The notes under the pieces: model-generated
What the model saw: the letters and a program-made list of their open reading frames with translations, nothing else
The model's database searches: none
What the model was told of the DNA's origin: nothing
Origin: Thalassobius sp965218685
Lineage (GTDB): Bacteria > Pseudomonadota > Alphaproteobacteria > Rhodobacterales > Rhodobacteraceae
DNA: 64,000 bases
Assembly (NCBI RefSeq): GCF_965218685.1
Contig: NZ_OZ244657.1
Span: 2,728,001 to 2,792,000, forward strand
Reading direction: 5' to 3'
Position numbers and translations under genes: made by a program
In this document: positions 21,367 to 29,520 of the stretch, piece after piece
Position numbering within the stretch: the stretch's first letter is position 1
Layout of the letters: every line of letters begins with the position of its first letter

Positions 21367-24225
21367 TTATTCGGCCGCTGCAGCCGACATACCCAGCATC
21401 GGCGCCAGATAACGCCCGGTGTGGCTGCGTGGTTCCTTGGCAACGTCTTCGGGCGTGCCCGCGGCCACAATCTGACCGCCGCCATCCCCGCCCTCGGGGC
21501 CGATATCAATAATCCAGTCGGCGGTTTTCACAACGTCCAGATTATGCTCGATCACAACCACCGAGTTGCCCTGATCGACCAGCTCGTGCAGCACCTCGAG
21601 CAGCTTGCGCACGTCTTCAAAGTGCAGGCCCGTGGTCGGTTCGTCCAGAATATACAGCGTCCGCCCGGTCGAGCGTTTGGCCAGCTCTTTTGACAGTTTC
21701 ACCCGCTGCGCCTCGCCCCCGGAAAGGGTCGTGGCCTGTTGGCCGACCTTGATGTATCCCAGCCCCACACGCATCAGCGCATCCATCTTGTCCCGGATCG
21801 AGGGAACAGCCTGGAAAAACTGCTGAGCGTCTTCAACCGTCATATCAAGAACGTCAGCTATGCTTTTGCCTTTAAACTGAATTTCCAAAGTCTCGCGATT
21901 GTAGCGCGCGCCTTTGCAGGTCTCGCAGGTGACATACACATCCGGCAGAAAATGCATCTCGATCTTGATGACGCCATCGCCCTGACAGGCCTCGCACCGC
22001 CCGCCTTTGACGTTGAAACTGAAGCGCCCGGGCTTATAACCACGCGCCTTGGCTTCAGGCAGTCCGGCGAACCAATCGCGGATCGGCGTGAACGCACCGG
22101 TATAGGTCGCGGGGTTCGAACGCGGTGTACGTCCGATGGGCCGCTGATCAATGTCGATCACCTTGTCCAAATGCTCCAGCCCTTTGATCGTCTCGCAAGG
22201 CGCAGGCGTCTGGCGCGCGCCGTTCAACCGCATCGAGGCGGTCTTGAACAGGGTTTCAATCGTCAGCGTGGATTTTCCGCCGCCCGATACGCCGGTGACG
22301 CAGACAAATTTACCCAAAGGGAAGTCCGCCGTGACATTCTGCAGGTTATTCCCAGTCGCTTTGACAACGCTGACCTTTTTCTTATTGCCCTTGCGCCGTT
22401 CAGAGGGCACCGCAATCTCGCGCGCGCCGCTGAGGTACTGACCGGTCAGGCTGGCCGGATCACCTGAAATCGCCGGCGGCGTGCCTTGGGACACCACCTG
22501 CCCCCCATGCACCCCGGCACCTGGACCGATATCAAACACATAGTCGGCCTGACGGATCATATCCTCGTCATGCTCGACCACGATCACCGTGTTGCCCTGA
22601 TCGCGCAGGTTCTTCAGCGTACCGATCAGCCGGTCATTGTCCCGCTGGTGCAACCCGATCGAGGGCTCATCCAACACATACAAAACCCCGGTCAGGCCCG
22701 AGCCGATCTGGCTGGCCAAACGGATGCGCTGGCTTTCGCCGCCACTTAATGTTCCACTTGAGCGGCTCATCGTAAGATATTCTAATCCAACGTTATTCAG
22801 GAAGCCCAAGCGCTCGCGAATTTCCTTCAGAATGGCTCGTGCGATCTCATTTTTCTGGTCGGTCAGATGCTCAGGGACGGCCTGACACCAGTCATAAGCT
22901 TCCTTGATCGACATCTCGACGACCTGTCCGACATGCAGGCCCGCGATCTTGACCGCCAGTGCCTCTTCGCGCAGACGGTATCCGCCGCAATCGCCGCAAC
23001 GCCGATTGTTCTGATAGCGTTCAAATTCTTCGCGGACCCAGTTGGAATCCGTCTCGCGATAGCGGCGCTCCATATTGGGAATGACGCCTTCAAACACGCG
23101 CGTTACCTGGTAAACGCGCCCGCCTTCGTCATAGCGGAACTCGATTTCCTCGTCGCCAGAACCATACAGGAACACTTGCTGCACCTTCTTGGGCAGGTCC
23201 TTCCAGCGGTCGTTCTGATCGAAGCCATAGTGCCGCGCCAGCGCCTCGATCGTTTGCAGAAAATAGGGGGATTTCCCCTTGCGCCACGGGGCCAGTGCGC
23301 CGTCATAAATCTTGATGTTCTGGTCCGGGACCACCAGCCGTTCGTCGAAAAACAGCTCGACCCCAAGCCCGTCACAGGACGGACAGGCCCCGAACGGCGC
23401 GTTGAACGAAAACAGGCGCGGTTCAATCTCGGGGATAGTGAAACCACTGACAGGACAGGCAAAATTCTCTGAAAACGTGATACGTTCAGGATCGCCCTCG
23501 CGCGGAGCAGTTTCCAGTACAGCGATCCCGTCGGCCAGATCCAGAGCCGTGCGCAGGCTGTCGGCTAGCCGCGTTTCCAGCCCTTCGCGCACGACGATCC
23601 GGTCAACGACCACATCAATGTCATGGCGGAATTTCTTGTCCAACGTGGGCGGTGTATCCAGTTCGTGGAATTCACCGTCAACCTTCACCCGTTGGAAGCC
23701 TTGTTTACGAAGCTCTAAGAATTCCTTGCGATATTCGCCTTTACGGTCGCGGACGATAGGAGCCAGCAGATAGGCGCGCGTGCCCTCCTCCATCGTCATG
23801 ACGCGGTCAACCATGTCCTGCACCTGCTGCGCCTCGATCGGCTGGCCGGTGGCGGGGGAATAGGGCGTGCCGACGCGGGCGAACAGCAGACGCATATAGT
23901 CGTAAATCTCGGTCACAGTCCCAACGGTCGAGCGCGGGTTCTTGCTGGTTGTCTTCTGCTCGATGGAAATGGCCGGGGACAGGCCGCTGATGTGGTCGAC
24001 GTCCGGTTTCTCCATCATGTCCAGGAACTGCCGTGCATAGGCGGACAGCGATTCGACGTAGCGGCGCTGACCCTCGGCATAGATCGTGTCGAACGCCAAA
24101 GAGGACTTGCCCGAACCAGACAGCCCGGTAATCACCACCAGCTGATCGCGCGGGATGTCCACGTCGATGCTTTTCAGATTGTGCTCGCGCGCGCCGCGCA
24201 CCTCGATATTTTTCAGCTCAGCCAT
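21367..24225 (-). CDS. uvrA: Excinuclease ABC subunit A
   Basis: 952-residue DNA damage-recognition ATPase of nucleotide excision repair; with UvrB it finds bulky lesions. Two ABC ATPase modules are visible: the first Walker A is GLSGSGKSS at about residue 34, the second GVSGGGKST. Each has an LSGGE signature. Zinc-finger cysteine pairs occur at CPSCDG and CEACQG...CETCKG. I use ATG 24225 (MAELKN); the open frame continues upstream through the promoter and the SOS box, so the longer form is wrong. A LexA-type box lies 65-79 bp upstream, making it damage-inducible. Confidence 0.97.
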   Translation of the reverse strand: MAELKNIEVRGAREHNLKSIDVDIPRDQLVVITGLSGSGKSSLAFDTIYAEGQRRYVESLSAYARQFLDMMEKPDVDHISGLSPAISIEQKTTSKNPRSTVGTVTEIYDYMRLLFARVGTPYSPATGQPIEAQQVQDMVDRVMTMEEGTRAYLLAPIVRDRKGEYRKEFLELRKQGFQRVKVDGEFHELDTPPTLDKKFRHDIDVVVDRIVVREGLETRLADSLRTALDLADGIAVLETAPREGDPERITFSENFACPVSGFTIPEIEPRLFSFNAPFGACPSCDGLGVELFFDERLVVPDQNIKIYDGALAPWRKGKSPYFLQTIEALARHYGFDQNDRWKDLPKKVQQVFLYGSGDEEIEFRYDEGGRVYQVTRVFEGVIPNMERRYRETDSNWVREEFERYQNNRRCGDCGGYRLREEALAVKIAGLHVGQVVEMSIKEAYDWCQAVPEHLTDQKNEIARAILKEIRERLGFLNNVGLEYLTMSRSSGTLSGGESQRIRLASQIGSGLTGVLYVLDEPSIGLHQRDNDRLIGTLKNLRDQGNTVIVVEHDEDMIRQADYVFDIGPGAGVHGGQVVSQGTPPAISGDPASLTGQYLSGAREIAVPSERRKGNKKKVSVVKATGNNLQNVTADFPLGKFVCVTGVSGGGKSTLTIETLFKTASMRLNGARQTPAPCETIKGLEHLDKVIDIDQRPIGRTPRSNPATYTGAFTPIRDWFAGLPEAKARGYKPGRFSFNVKGGRCEACQGDGVIKIEMHFLPDVYVTCETCKGARYNRETLEIQFKGKSIADVLDMTVEDAQQFFQAVPSIRDKMDALMRVGLGYIKVGQQATTLSGGEAQRVKLSKELAKRSTGRTLYILDEPTTGLHFEDVRKLLEVLHELVDQGNSVVVIEHNLDVVKTADWIIDIGPEGGDGGGQIVAAGTPEDVAKEPRSHTGRYLAPMLGMSAAAAE

Positions 24226-24289
24226 GGATCCCTCGCCATCAGTGGTTAACAGATAGTAGAGCCGGGCCGAGACTCCAAGAAAAAAAGAA

Positions 24290-24304
24290 GAACATTTAAC
24301 GAAC
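24290..24304 (-). promoter_or_regulatory. SOS (LexA) box upstream of uvrA
   Basis: On the minus strand this reads GTTC-GTTAAAT-GTTC, an exact match to the GTTC-N7-GTTC LexA site of alphaproteobacteria. It lies 65-79 bp before the uvrA start codon, where LexA repression of uvrA is expected. Confidence 0.85.
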
Positions 24305-24446
24305 ATCGTCGCGGATTTAAGCAAAACGCCCGGCAGAGCACATTAATATTCCGTTTTTAGAATTTATTTGCTATAACTCCCTTGAAGCAATCGCTCTCAC
24401 CTCCAAAATAGGCTGAAACGCGACGCAGATTAAAAAGGACCCGCCC

Positions 24447-24806
24447 ATGTTTGGATTCATGCGACAAGCCGCACCCGCCCTGCCCGTTGCCGATGCGATT
24501 CAAAAAGTTGCTGACGGAGAGATGATCCTGATCGACATCCGCGATCATGGTGAAATTGCAGCATCGGGCAAGGCAAGAGGCGCACTGCACATTCCGATGA
24601 TGCGTTTGGCCGATATGGCCGATCCGCGCCATCCGGATTTCCACCCCGACCTGAAAGCGCCGAAACCCATTGCGCTGTATTGCGCGTCGGGCGCGCGCTC
24701 AAGCATGGCCGCGGGGATGCTGCGGCAACTGGGCTACGAAGACGTGCACAATCTGGGCGGTCTCAGCCATTGGGCGGCTGCAGGCGGACCGATCGAGCGC
24801 GCCTAA
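24447..24806 (+). CDS. Rhodanese-like sulfurtransferase domain protein
   Basis: 119-residue single-domain rhodanese. DIRDHGEI and the GALHIPMM segment are followed by the active-site loop CASGARS with Cys79, then GYEDVHNLGGLSHW. The six-residue loop is the sulfurtransferase form (not the seven-residue Cdc25 form). No signal peptide is seen, so it is cytoplasmic. It is a single gene between uvrA (divergent) and lpdA (convergent), with its own AT-rich upstream region and a shared terminator. ATG 24447 follows AAAAAGGACC. The sulfur acceptor is unknown. Confidence 0.88.
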   Translation: MFGFMRQAAPALPVADAIQKVADGEMILIDIRDHGEIAASGKARGALHIPMMRLADMADPRHPDFHPDLKAPKPIALYCASGARSSMAAGMLRQLGYEDVHNLGGLSHWAAAGGPIERA

Positions 24807-24818
24807 GACCCAAACAGA

Positions 24819-24846
24819 AAAAGGCGGCCCCAAGGGACCGCCTTTT
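24819..24846. terminator. Bidirectional terminator between rhodanese gene and lpdA
   Basis: AAAAGGCGG (24819-24827) pairs with CCGCCTTTT (24838-24846) between convergent genes. Confidence 0.85.
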
Positions 24847-24865
24847 CTTATTGTATCACAATCGC

Positions 24866-26260
24866 TTACATGTGGATGACGCGATCGAACGCATCCAGTA
24901 CGCTTTCGTGCATCATCTCGGACAGCGTCGGGTGCGGGAAGACGGTGTTCATAAGGTCTTCCTCGGTGGTTTCCAACTGACGGCCAATCACATAGCCCTG
25001 GATCATCTCGGTCACCTCGGCACCAACCATATGAGCGCCCAGCAGTTCGCCGGTTTTCGCGTCAAAGATGGTTTTTACCATGCCTTCAGGCTCGCCCAAA
25101 GCGATCGCCTTGCCGTTGCCGATGAAGGGGAAGCGGCCGACCTTGATGTCAAAGCCCAGCTCTTTGGCCTTGGCTTCGGTATAACCGACGCTGGCCACCT
25201 GCGGGTGACAATAGGTGCAGCCCGCGATGGTTTCGGGCTTGACCGGATGAGCATGTTTGCCCGCGATCAACTCGGCCACCATGACGCCTTCGTGGCTGGC
25301 CTTGTGCGCCAACCAAGGCGCGCCGGCGATGTCACCGATCGCATAGAGACCATCCACACCAGTGCGGCAGAATTCATCCGTCACAACATGAGTGCGGTCG
25401 ATTTTGACACCCAGACCTTCGAGCCCCAGGTTTTCCACGTTGCCCACGATCCCAACGGCGCTGATCACAGTGTCGAATTCGACCTTTTCGACCTTGCCCT
25501 TGGTTTCGATATGCGCGGTCACCTTGCCCTTGCCGCGATCCAGCTGTTTCACCATGGCTTTTTCCATGATGGTCATGCCTTGTTTCACGAACTGCTTCTT
25601 GGCGAAGGCGCTGATTTCAGCGTCTTCCACGGGAAGAACGCGGTCCATGACTTCGACAACGGTCGTGTCGGCGCCCAGTGTGTTGTAGAAGCTGGCGAAT
25701 TCAATCCCGATCGCGCCCGACCCGATGACCAACAGCTTTTTCGGCATCCGCGGCGGATTCAGCGCGTGTTTGTAGGTCCAGACCAGATCACCGTCAGCCT
25801 CCAGACCCGGCAGCTCACGCGCGCGGGCGCCGGTTGCCAGAACGATGGCCTTGGCGGTCAGCTCTTCAGTGCCCTTATCGGTCTTGACGCTGACTTTGCC
25901 CTTGGCAGGCAGCGAAGCCTCGCCCATCACCACGGTGACTTTGTTCTTTTTCATCAGATGGCCGATACCGCCGGACAGCTGGGCAGCAACCCCGCGCGAG
26001 CGTTTCACCACGGCGTCCAGATCATAGCCGATCTTGTCCGCCTTCAGGCCGAAATCCTTGGCGCGCTCCATCAGGTGGAACACTTCGGACGAGCGCAGCA
26101 GCGCCTTGGTGGGGATACATCCCCAGTTCAGGCAGATACCCCCCAGATGCTCGCGTTCAACCACGGCCACTTTCAGGCCCAGCTGAGCGCCGCGAATGGC
26201 AGCTACGTAACCACCGGGGCCAGCCCCGATCACGATCATATCAAACGTCTTGGCAGACAT
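24866..26260 (-). CDS. lpdA: Dihydrolipoyl dehydrogenase (pyruvate dehydrogenase E3)
   Basis: 464-residue FAD disulfide oxidoreductase that reoxidises lipoamide in 2-oxoacid dehydrogenase complexes. FAD motif GAGPGGYVAA, redox-active disulfide in GGICLNWGCIPTK (Cys43/Cys48), NAD motif GSGAIGIEFA and C-terminal HPTLSE catalytic histidine are present. ATG 26260 (MSAKTF) sits behind GGAGGAGACGC. The E1 and E2 genes lie 27 kb away (53241-56945), but both loci share an 18-bp near-palindrome directly before the ribosome site, so this is probably the E3 of the pyruvate complex. A role in other complexes is not excluded. Confidence 0.95.
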   Translation of the reverse strand: MSAKTFDMIVIGAGPGGYVAAIRGAQLGLKVAVVEREHLGGICLNWGCIPTKALLRSSEVFHLMERAKDFGLKADKIGYDLDAVVKRSRGVAAQLSGGIGHLMKKNKVTVVMGEASLPAKGKVSVKTDKGTEELTAKAIVLATGARARELPGLEADGDLVWTYKHALNPPRMPKKLLVIGSGAIGIEFASFYNTLGADTTVVEVMDRVLPVEDAEISAFAKKQFVKQGMTIMEKAMVKQLDRGKGKVTAHIETKGKVEKVEFDTVISAVGIVGNVENLGLEGLGVKIDRTHVVTDEFCRTGVDGLYAIGDIAGAPWLAHKASHEGVMVAELIAGKHAHPVKPETIAGCTYCHPQVASVGYTEAKAKELGFDIKVGRFPFIGNGKAIALGEPEGMVKTIFDAKTGELLGAHMVGAEVTEMIQGYVIGRQLETTEEDLMNTVFPHPTLSEMMHESVLDAFDRVIHM

Positions 26261-26282
26261 GCGTCTCCTCCGATTCATAATT

Positions 26283-26300
26283 TAGTTTGACATTAAACTA
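26283..26300. promoter_or_regulatory. 18-bp near-palindrome before lpdA, shared with pdhA
   Basis: TAGTTTGACATTAAACTA lies 23 bp before the lpdA start. It matches the element at 53196-53213 before pdhA at 15 of 18 positions, and the outer TAGTTT/AAACTA arms are exact inverted copies. This is a strong candidate operator for co-regulation of the pyruvate dehydrogenase genes by an unidentified repressor. Confidence 0.6.
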
Positions 26301-26320
26301 CTTTTCCCACCCGCTCAACA

Positions 26321-26362
26321 AAAACAAAACCCCCGCAGCGCTTTGACGCGCCTACGGGGGTT
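26321..26362 (-). terminator. Terminator of the DUF924 gene
   Basis: AACCCCCG (26328-26335) pairs with CGGGGGTT (26355-26362), with a smaller inner stem. Read leftwards it is followed by TTTTGTTTTTGTT, a good T-rich tail. Confidence 0.8.
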
Positions 26363-26408
26363 ACAGCATTGATTCCAGAGAGTTAAAATTCGTTCACTTC
26401 TTAAACGA

Positions 26409-26984
26409 TTATGCCGTCTGCAGCTCTCGGATGGTCTGACCATAGCCTCCATCATCGATATAGCTTTGTTCGCTCGCGGTGGTACGCCGCGCAAGCGCCT
26501 CGTTGCGATAGGGGAATCGTCCAAAGACGCGGATCACGTGGCGATGCGCCTTGGCGTGCAGCAGGTTGCTTTCCCCAGAGCCCGGCATCCTTTCAGCCAT
26601 CAGGCGTACGCAACGTTCCTGATCACAGAGGTTTTCCGAATGCATCAGCGGCAGATAGAAGAACTGGCGCGCGGGCTCGTCAATCTTCAGGTCCCAGCCA
26701 TGGTCGATCGCCGACTTCGCGGCCGCCAGGGCGGTCTCGTCCATGGCGAAGGCATCCCCTGACCCTCGGAACATATTACGCGAGAACTGGTCCAGAAGGA
26801 TGATATAGGCCAGCGCCCCGCTGGGATAGGTTAACCACAGGCTATAGGCACCGTCTTTAGCCTCTTGCCAGGCAACCAGGAATTTATCCCGGATCGTCTG
26901 GTCCAACTTGTCGTCTACGGCGTACCACCCGCTGGGCCCAACGTCGTCCAACCAGAATTTCAGAACCTCATCCGCGCTGACCAT
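26409..26984 (-). CDS. DUF924 family protein
   Basis: 191-residue all-helical protein of the DUF924 family. The N-terminal LKFWLDDVGPSGWYAVDD, the LDQFSRNMFRG motif, FFYLPLMHSE and RFPYRNEAL are the family signatures. The family is widespread in proteobacteria but I know of no established biochemical function. It is cytoplasmic by sequence. It lies upstream of lpdA on the same strand, but a terminator separates the two, so they are probably independent. Confidence 0.9.
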   Translation of the reverse strand: MVSADEVLKFWLDDVGPSGWYAVDDKLDQTIRDKFLVAWQEAKDGAYSLWLTYPSGALAYIILLDQFSRNMFRGSGDAFAMDETALAAAKSAIDHGWDLKIDEPARQFFYLPLMHSENLCDQERCVRLMAERMPGSGESNLLHAKAHRHVIRVFGRFPYRNEALARRTTASEQSYIDDGGYGQTIRELQTA

Positions 26985-27080
26985 CGGAACCTCCCTTTAA
27001 AGGCCAAAACATTCCGTTATCAAAACGTTACAAACCATACGGCCCTGTTTACAATCACTTATTACGTCAGGAGCGTCATA

Positions 27081-28346
27081 TTACGTGTTGGTAGCGCTAG
27101 CGTCACTTTCTTCCGCTGATTCAAGGGCATATTCGCGCGCCATTTCCACCGCAACCGGCGACGCCGAGGGCATAACGGGCATATAGTGACCGGTCTCGTC
27201 CTGGTCCGGTGTCGCGCGTTGCGTCATGCGATACCCCGCGTATCCGGCCAGCGCCAGCAACAGCACAGCAATCAACGCGAAATAGCCCGGCGGACCAAAC
27301 GCCCCAAGCAGCCACCCAGTGATCAGCGGGCCCGCGACCGCCCCGACCCCGTTGATGAATATAAGACCACCCGCAGCAGCGGCCATATCCTCGGGTTCAA
27401 GGAAGTCGTTGGTATAGGCGATCAACAGCGAATAAAGCGGGTTGGACGTGCCGCCGATCAGGAAGGCCGAAACCAGCAGCAACGGGAAATGCCCGCCCAT
27501 TATCATGCCCAGCAACGCGCCGATCCCGCCCGCAGCCGAGGTCAGCATGATCAGCACGCGGCGATCCATCATGTCGGACAGCCAGCCCAAAGGATATTGC
27601 AGGATGGTCGCCCCCACATAGAATGCGGCCACGAAGATCGAAATCTCGGGCAGGCTTAGCCCCGCCTCGCCGCCGTAAACCGCTGCCATCCCGAATTGCG
27701 AGGCGAAGACGCCCCCCAACAGGAACATGCCCACACTGCCCAGGGGCGAGGTTTTCATGATCTCGCGCAGGCTCATGGGTTTGTCGGTTTCAAACGCCGG
27801 CGTGGGCGAGATCGACAGCAAAATCGGCGCAAACGAGATCGACACCAGCACCGAGGGGATGACAAACAGGACATAGCCCGAAGGATCCGCCGTCAGCAGC
27901 AAGGCCTGCGCCAGCACGATGCCCACCATCTGCACGATCATGTACATGGACAACGCCTTGCCCCGGTTCTCGTTCGTGGCGGCGTTGTTCAGCCAGCTTT
28001 CGCTGGTCACGTACACACCCGAATAGCAAAACCCGATAACCACACGCCCCAGCGTCCAGACCCAGGGGTTTGCAACGGTCGGATACAGGATCAGAACCGC
28101 CGAGATAAAGGAGGCAAGCGCAGCGAACACCCGCACATGCCCCACCCGGCGGATCATCTCGGGCGCCATGCGCGAGCCACCCAGAAAGCCCACAAAATAG
28201 GCTGACATCACGATGGACATCTCGTAAGTGGAAAACCCTTCCAGCTCGCCGCGGACACCCAAAAGCGTGCCCTGAAGGCCGTTCCCAACCATCAGCAACA
28301 TGATACCCAATAGCAGGGCCCAAACATTGGACAGAGTGCTTAGCAT
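27081..28346 (-). CDS. Major facilitator superfamily transporter (YcaD-like)
   Basis: 421-residue inner-membrane carrier with twelve predicted helices in two halves. The N-terminal half has the SRMAPEMIRRVGHVRVFA loop-2/3 region, and YSGVYVTSESWLNN resembles the YcaD subgroup. A central cytoplasmic loop follows near residue 185-200. The C-terminal tail of about 45 residues is acidic and hydrophilic. The substrate cannot be predicted. Two direct TGTTYGCGACA repeats spaced by 21 bp lie 75-107 bp upstream of the start, suggesting specific control. Confidence 0.88.
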   Translation of the reverse strand: MLSTLSNVWALLLGIMLLMVGNGLQGTLLGVRGELEGFSTYEMSIVMSAYFVGFLGGSRMAPEMIRRVGHVRVFAALASFISAVLILYPTVANPWVWTLGRVVIGFCYSGVYVTSESWLNNAATNENRGKALSMYMIVQMVGIVLAQALLLTADPSGYVLFVIPSVLVSISFAPILLSISPTPAFETDKPMSLREIMKTSPLGSVGMFLLGGVFASQFGMAAVYGGEAGLSLPEISIFVAAFYVGATILQYPLGWLSDMMDRRVLIMLTSAAGGIGALLGMIMGGHFPLLLVSAFLIGGTSNPLYSLLIAYTNDFLEPEDMAAAAGGLIFINGVGAVAGPLITGWLLGAFGPPGYFALIAVLLLALAGYAGYRMTQRATPDQDETGHYMPVMPSASPVAVEMAREYALESAEESDASATNT

Positions 28347-28421
28347 GGCGCGATCCTCGCGGCGGTTCGGGTGACGGTTGAAAAGCCCCCGTTTGTCAGG
28401 GCTGACGCCGTTTCACCTGCG

Positions 28422-28453
28422 TGTTTGCGACACGAAATGTTCTGTTCGCGACA
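28422..28453. promoter_or_regulatory. Direct repeats upstream of the MFS gene
   Basis: TGTTTGCGACA (28422-28432) and TGTTCGCGACA (28443-28453) match at 10 of 11 positions and are exactly 21 bp apart, two helical turns. They lie upstream of the MFS transporter start at 28346. The regulator is unknown. Confidence 0.4.
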
Positions 28454-28462
28454 TTCGGGCTT

Positions 28463-29515
28463 TTAGTCGCCCGGAAACAGGATCGAGGCATCCCCGTATG
28501 AAAAGAACCTATACCTCTGATCGATGGCGTGATCATAGATCTTGCGCACCCGATCCGCCCCCATCAGCGCCGAAACCAGCATCATCAAGGTGGATTTGGG
28601 CAGATGGAAATTGGTCATAAGCGCGTCTACCACGTGGAACGTGAAACCGGGGTAAATGAAGATGTCGGTTTCACCGCGCCAGGGCTGAATCTGTCCGCTG
28701 CGGCCCGCGCTTTCGATCAGGCGCAGGGCGGTGGTGCCAACGGGGATTACCCGCCCGCCCTTGGCCTTGGTCGCGGCAATATCGGCAGCGGCCTGAGCGC
28801 TGACCTCGCCCCATTCGGCATGCATCTTATGAGTGGTCACGTCCTCGACCTTCACCGGCAGGAACGTACCCGCGCCGACATGCAGGGTAACAAAGGTCAG
28901 ATCGACCCCCATATCGCGGATCTTTTGCAGCAGTGGTTCGTCGAAATGCAGGCTGGCCGTGGGCGCGGCCACAGCCCCCAGGGCACGCGCCCAGACTGTT
29001 TGATAATCCGTCTTGTCCTGCGCATCCGCGGCCCGTTTGGCGGCGATATAGGGCGGCAAGGGCATCGCGCCCGCCTGGGCCAGCGCGGCATCAAAATCTT
29101 CGCCGGTAAGGTTGAAGGACAACACACCCTGCCCGTCCTCTTTCGCCTCAAGCCGCGCCGAAAGCGCATCCGAGAATACGATCTCTTCGCCCTCGCGGAT
29201 TTTCTTGAGCGGCTTCAGCAGCGCAGCCCATTGTCCGTTGGGGCGCGGCTCCAGCAGGGTGACCTCGATCCGGGCCCGGGTCAGCCCCTCGGCGCCCATA
29301 CGTGCGCGCATTCCCGACAGGCGCGCGGGGATCACCTTGGTATCGTTCAGCACCAGCCGGTCTCCGGGGCGCAACCAATCCAGAATATCCGTGACCCGCG
29401 CATCCGTGATCTGATCCCCCTGCGCCACCAGTAATCGCGCCGAGCTGCGCGGCTTGGCGGGCCGCGTGGCAATCAGGTCCTCGGGCAGGTCGAAATCGAA
29501 ATCAGACAGTTTCAT
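28463..29515 (-). CDS. queA: S-adenosylmethionine:tRNA ribosyltransferase-isomerase
   Basis: 350 residues, the usual QueA length. It transfers the ribosyl group of SAM to preQ1 in tRNA, making epoxyqueuosine. The N-terminal LPEDLIATRPAKPRSSARLLV, the VGAGTFLPVKVEDVTTHKMHAE motif read in parts (GAGTFLPV, HKMHAEW), and the C-terminal FHLPKSTLMMLVSA are diagnostic. It starts five bases after the stop of the large AsmA-like gene and is surely co-transcribed with it. Confidence 0.96.
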   Translation of the reverse strand: MKLSDFDFDLPEDLIATRPAKPRSSARLLVAQGDQITDARVTDILDWLRPGDRLVLNDTKVIPARLSGMRARMGAEGLTRARIEVTLLEPRPNGQWAALLKPLKKIREGEEIVFSDALSARLEAKEDGQGVLSFNLTGEDFDAALAQAGAMPLPPYIAAKRAADAQDKTDYQTVWARALGAVAAPTASLHFDEPLLQKIRDMGVDLTFVTLHVGAGTFLPVKVEDVTTHKMHAEWGEVSAQAAADIAATKAKGGRVIPVGTTALRLIESAGRSGQIQPWRGETDIFIYPGFTFHVVDALMTNFHLPKSTLMMLVSALMGADRVRKIYDHAIDQRYRFFSYGDASILFPGD

Positions 29516-29520
29516 CGGTG

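Noticed and set aside
24680..26290. 536-residue plus-strand frame opposite lpdA
   Set aside because: Antisense shadow; it also runs through the rhodanese gene and the terminator.
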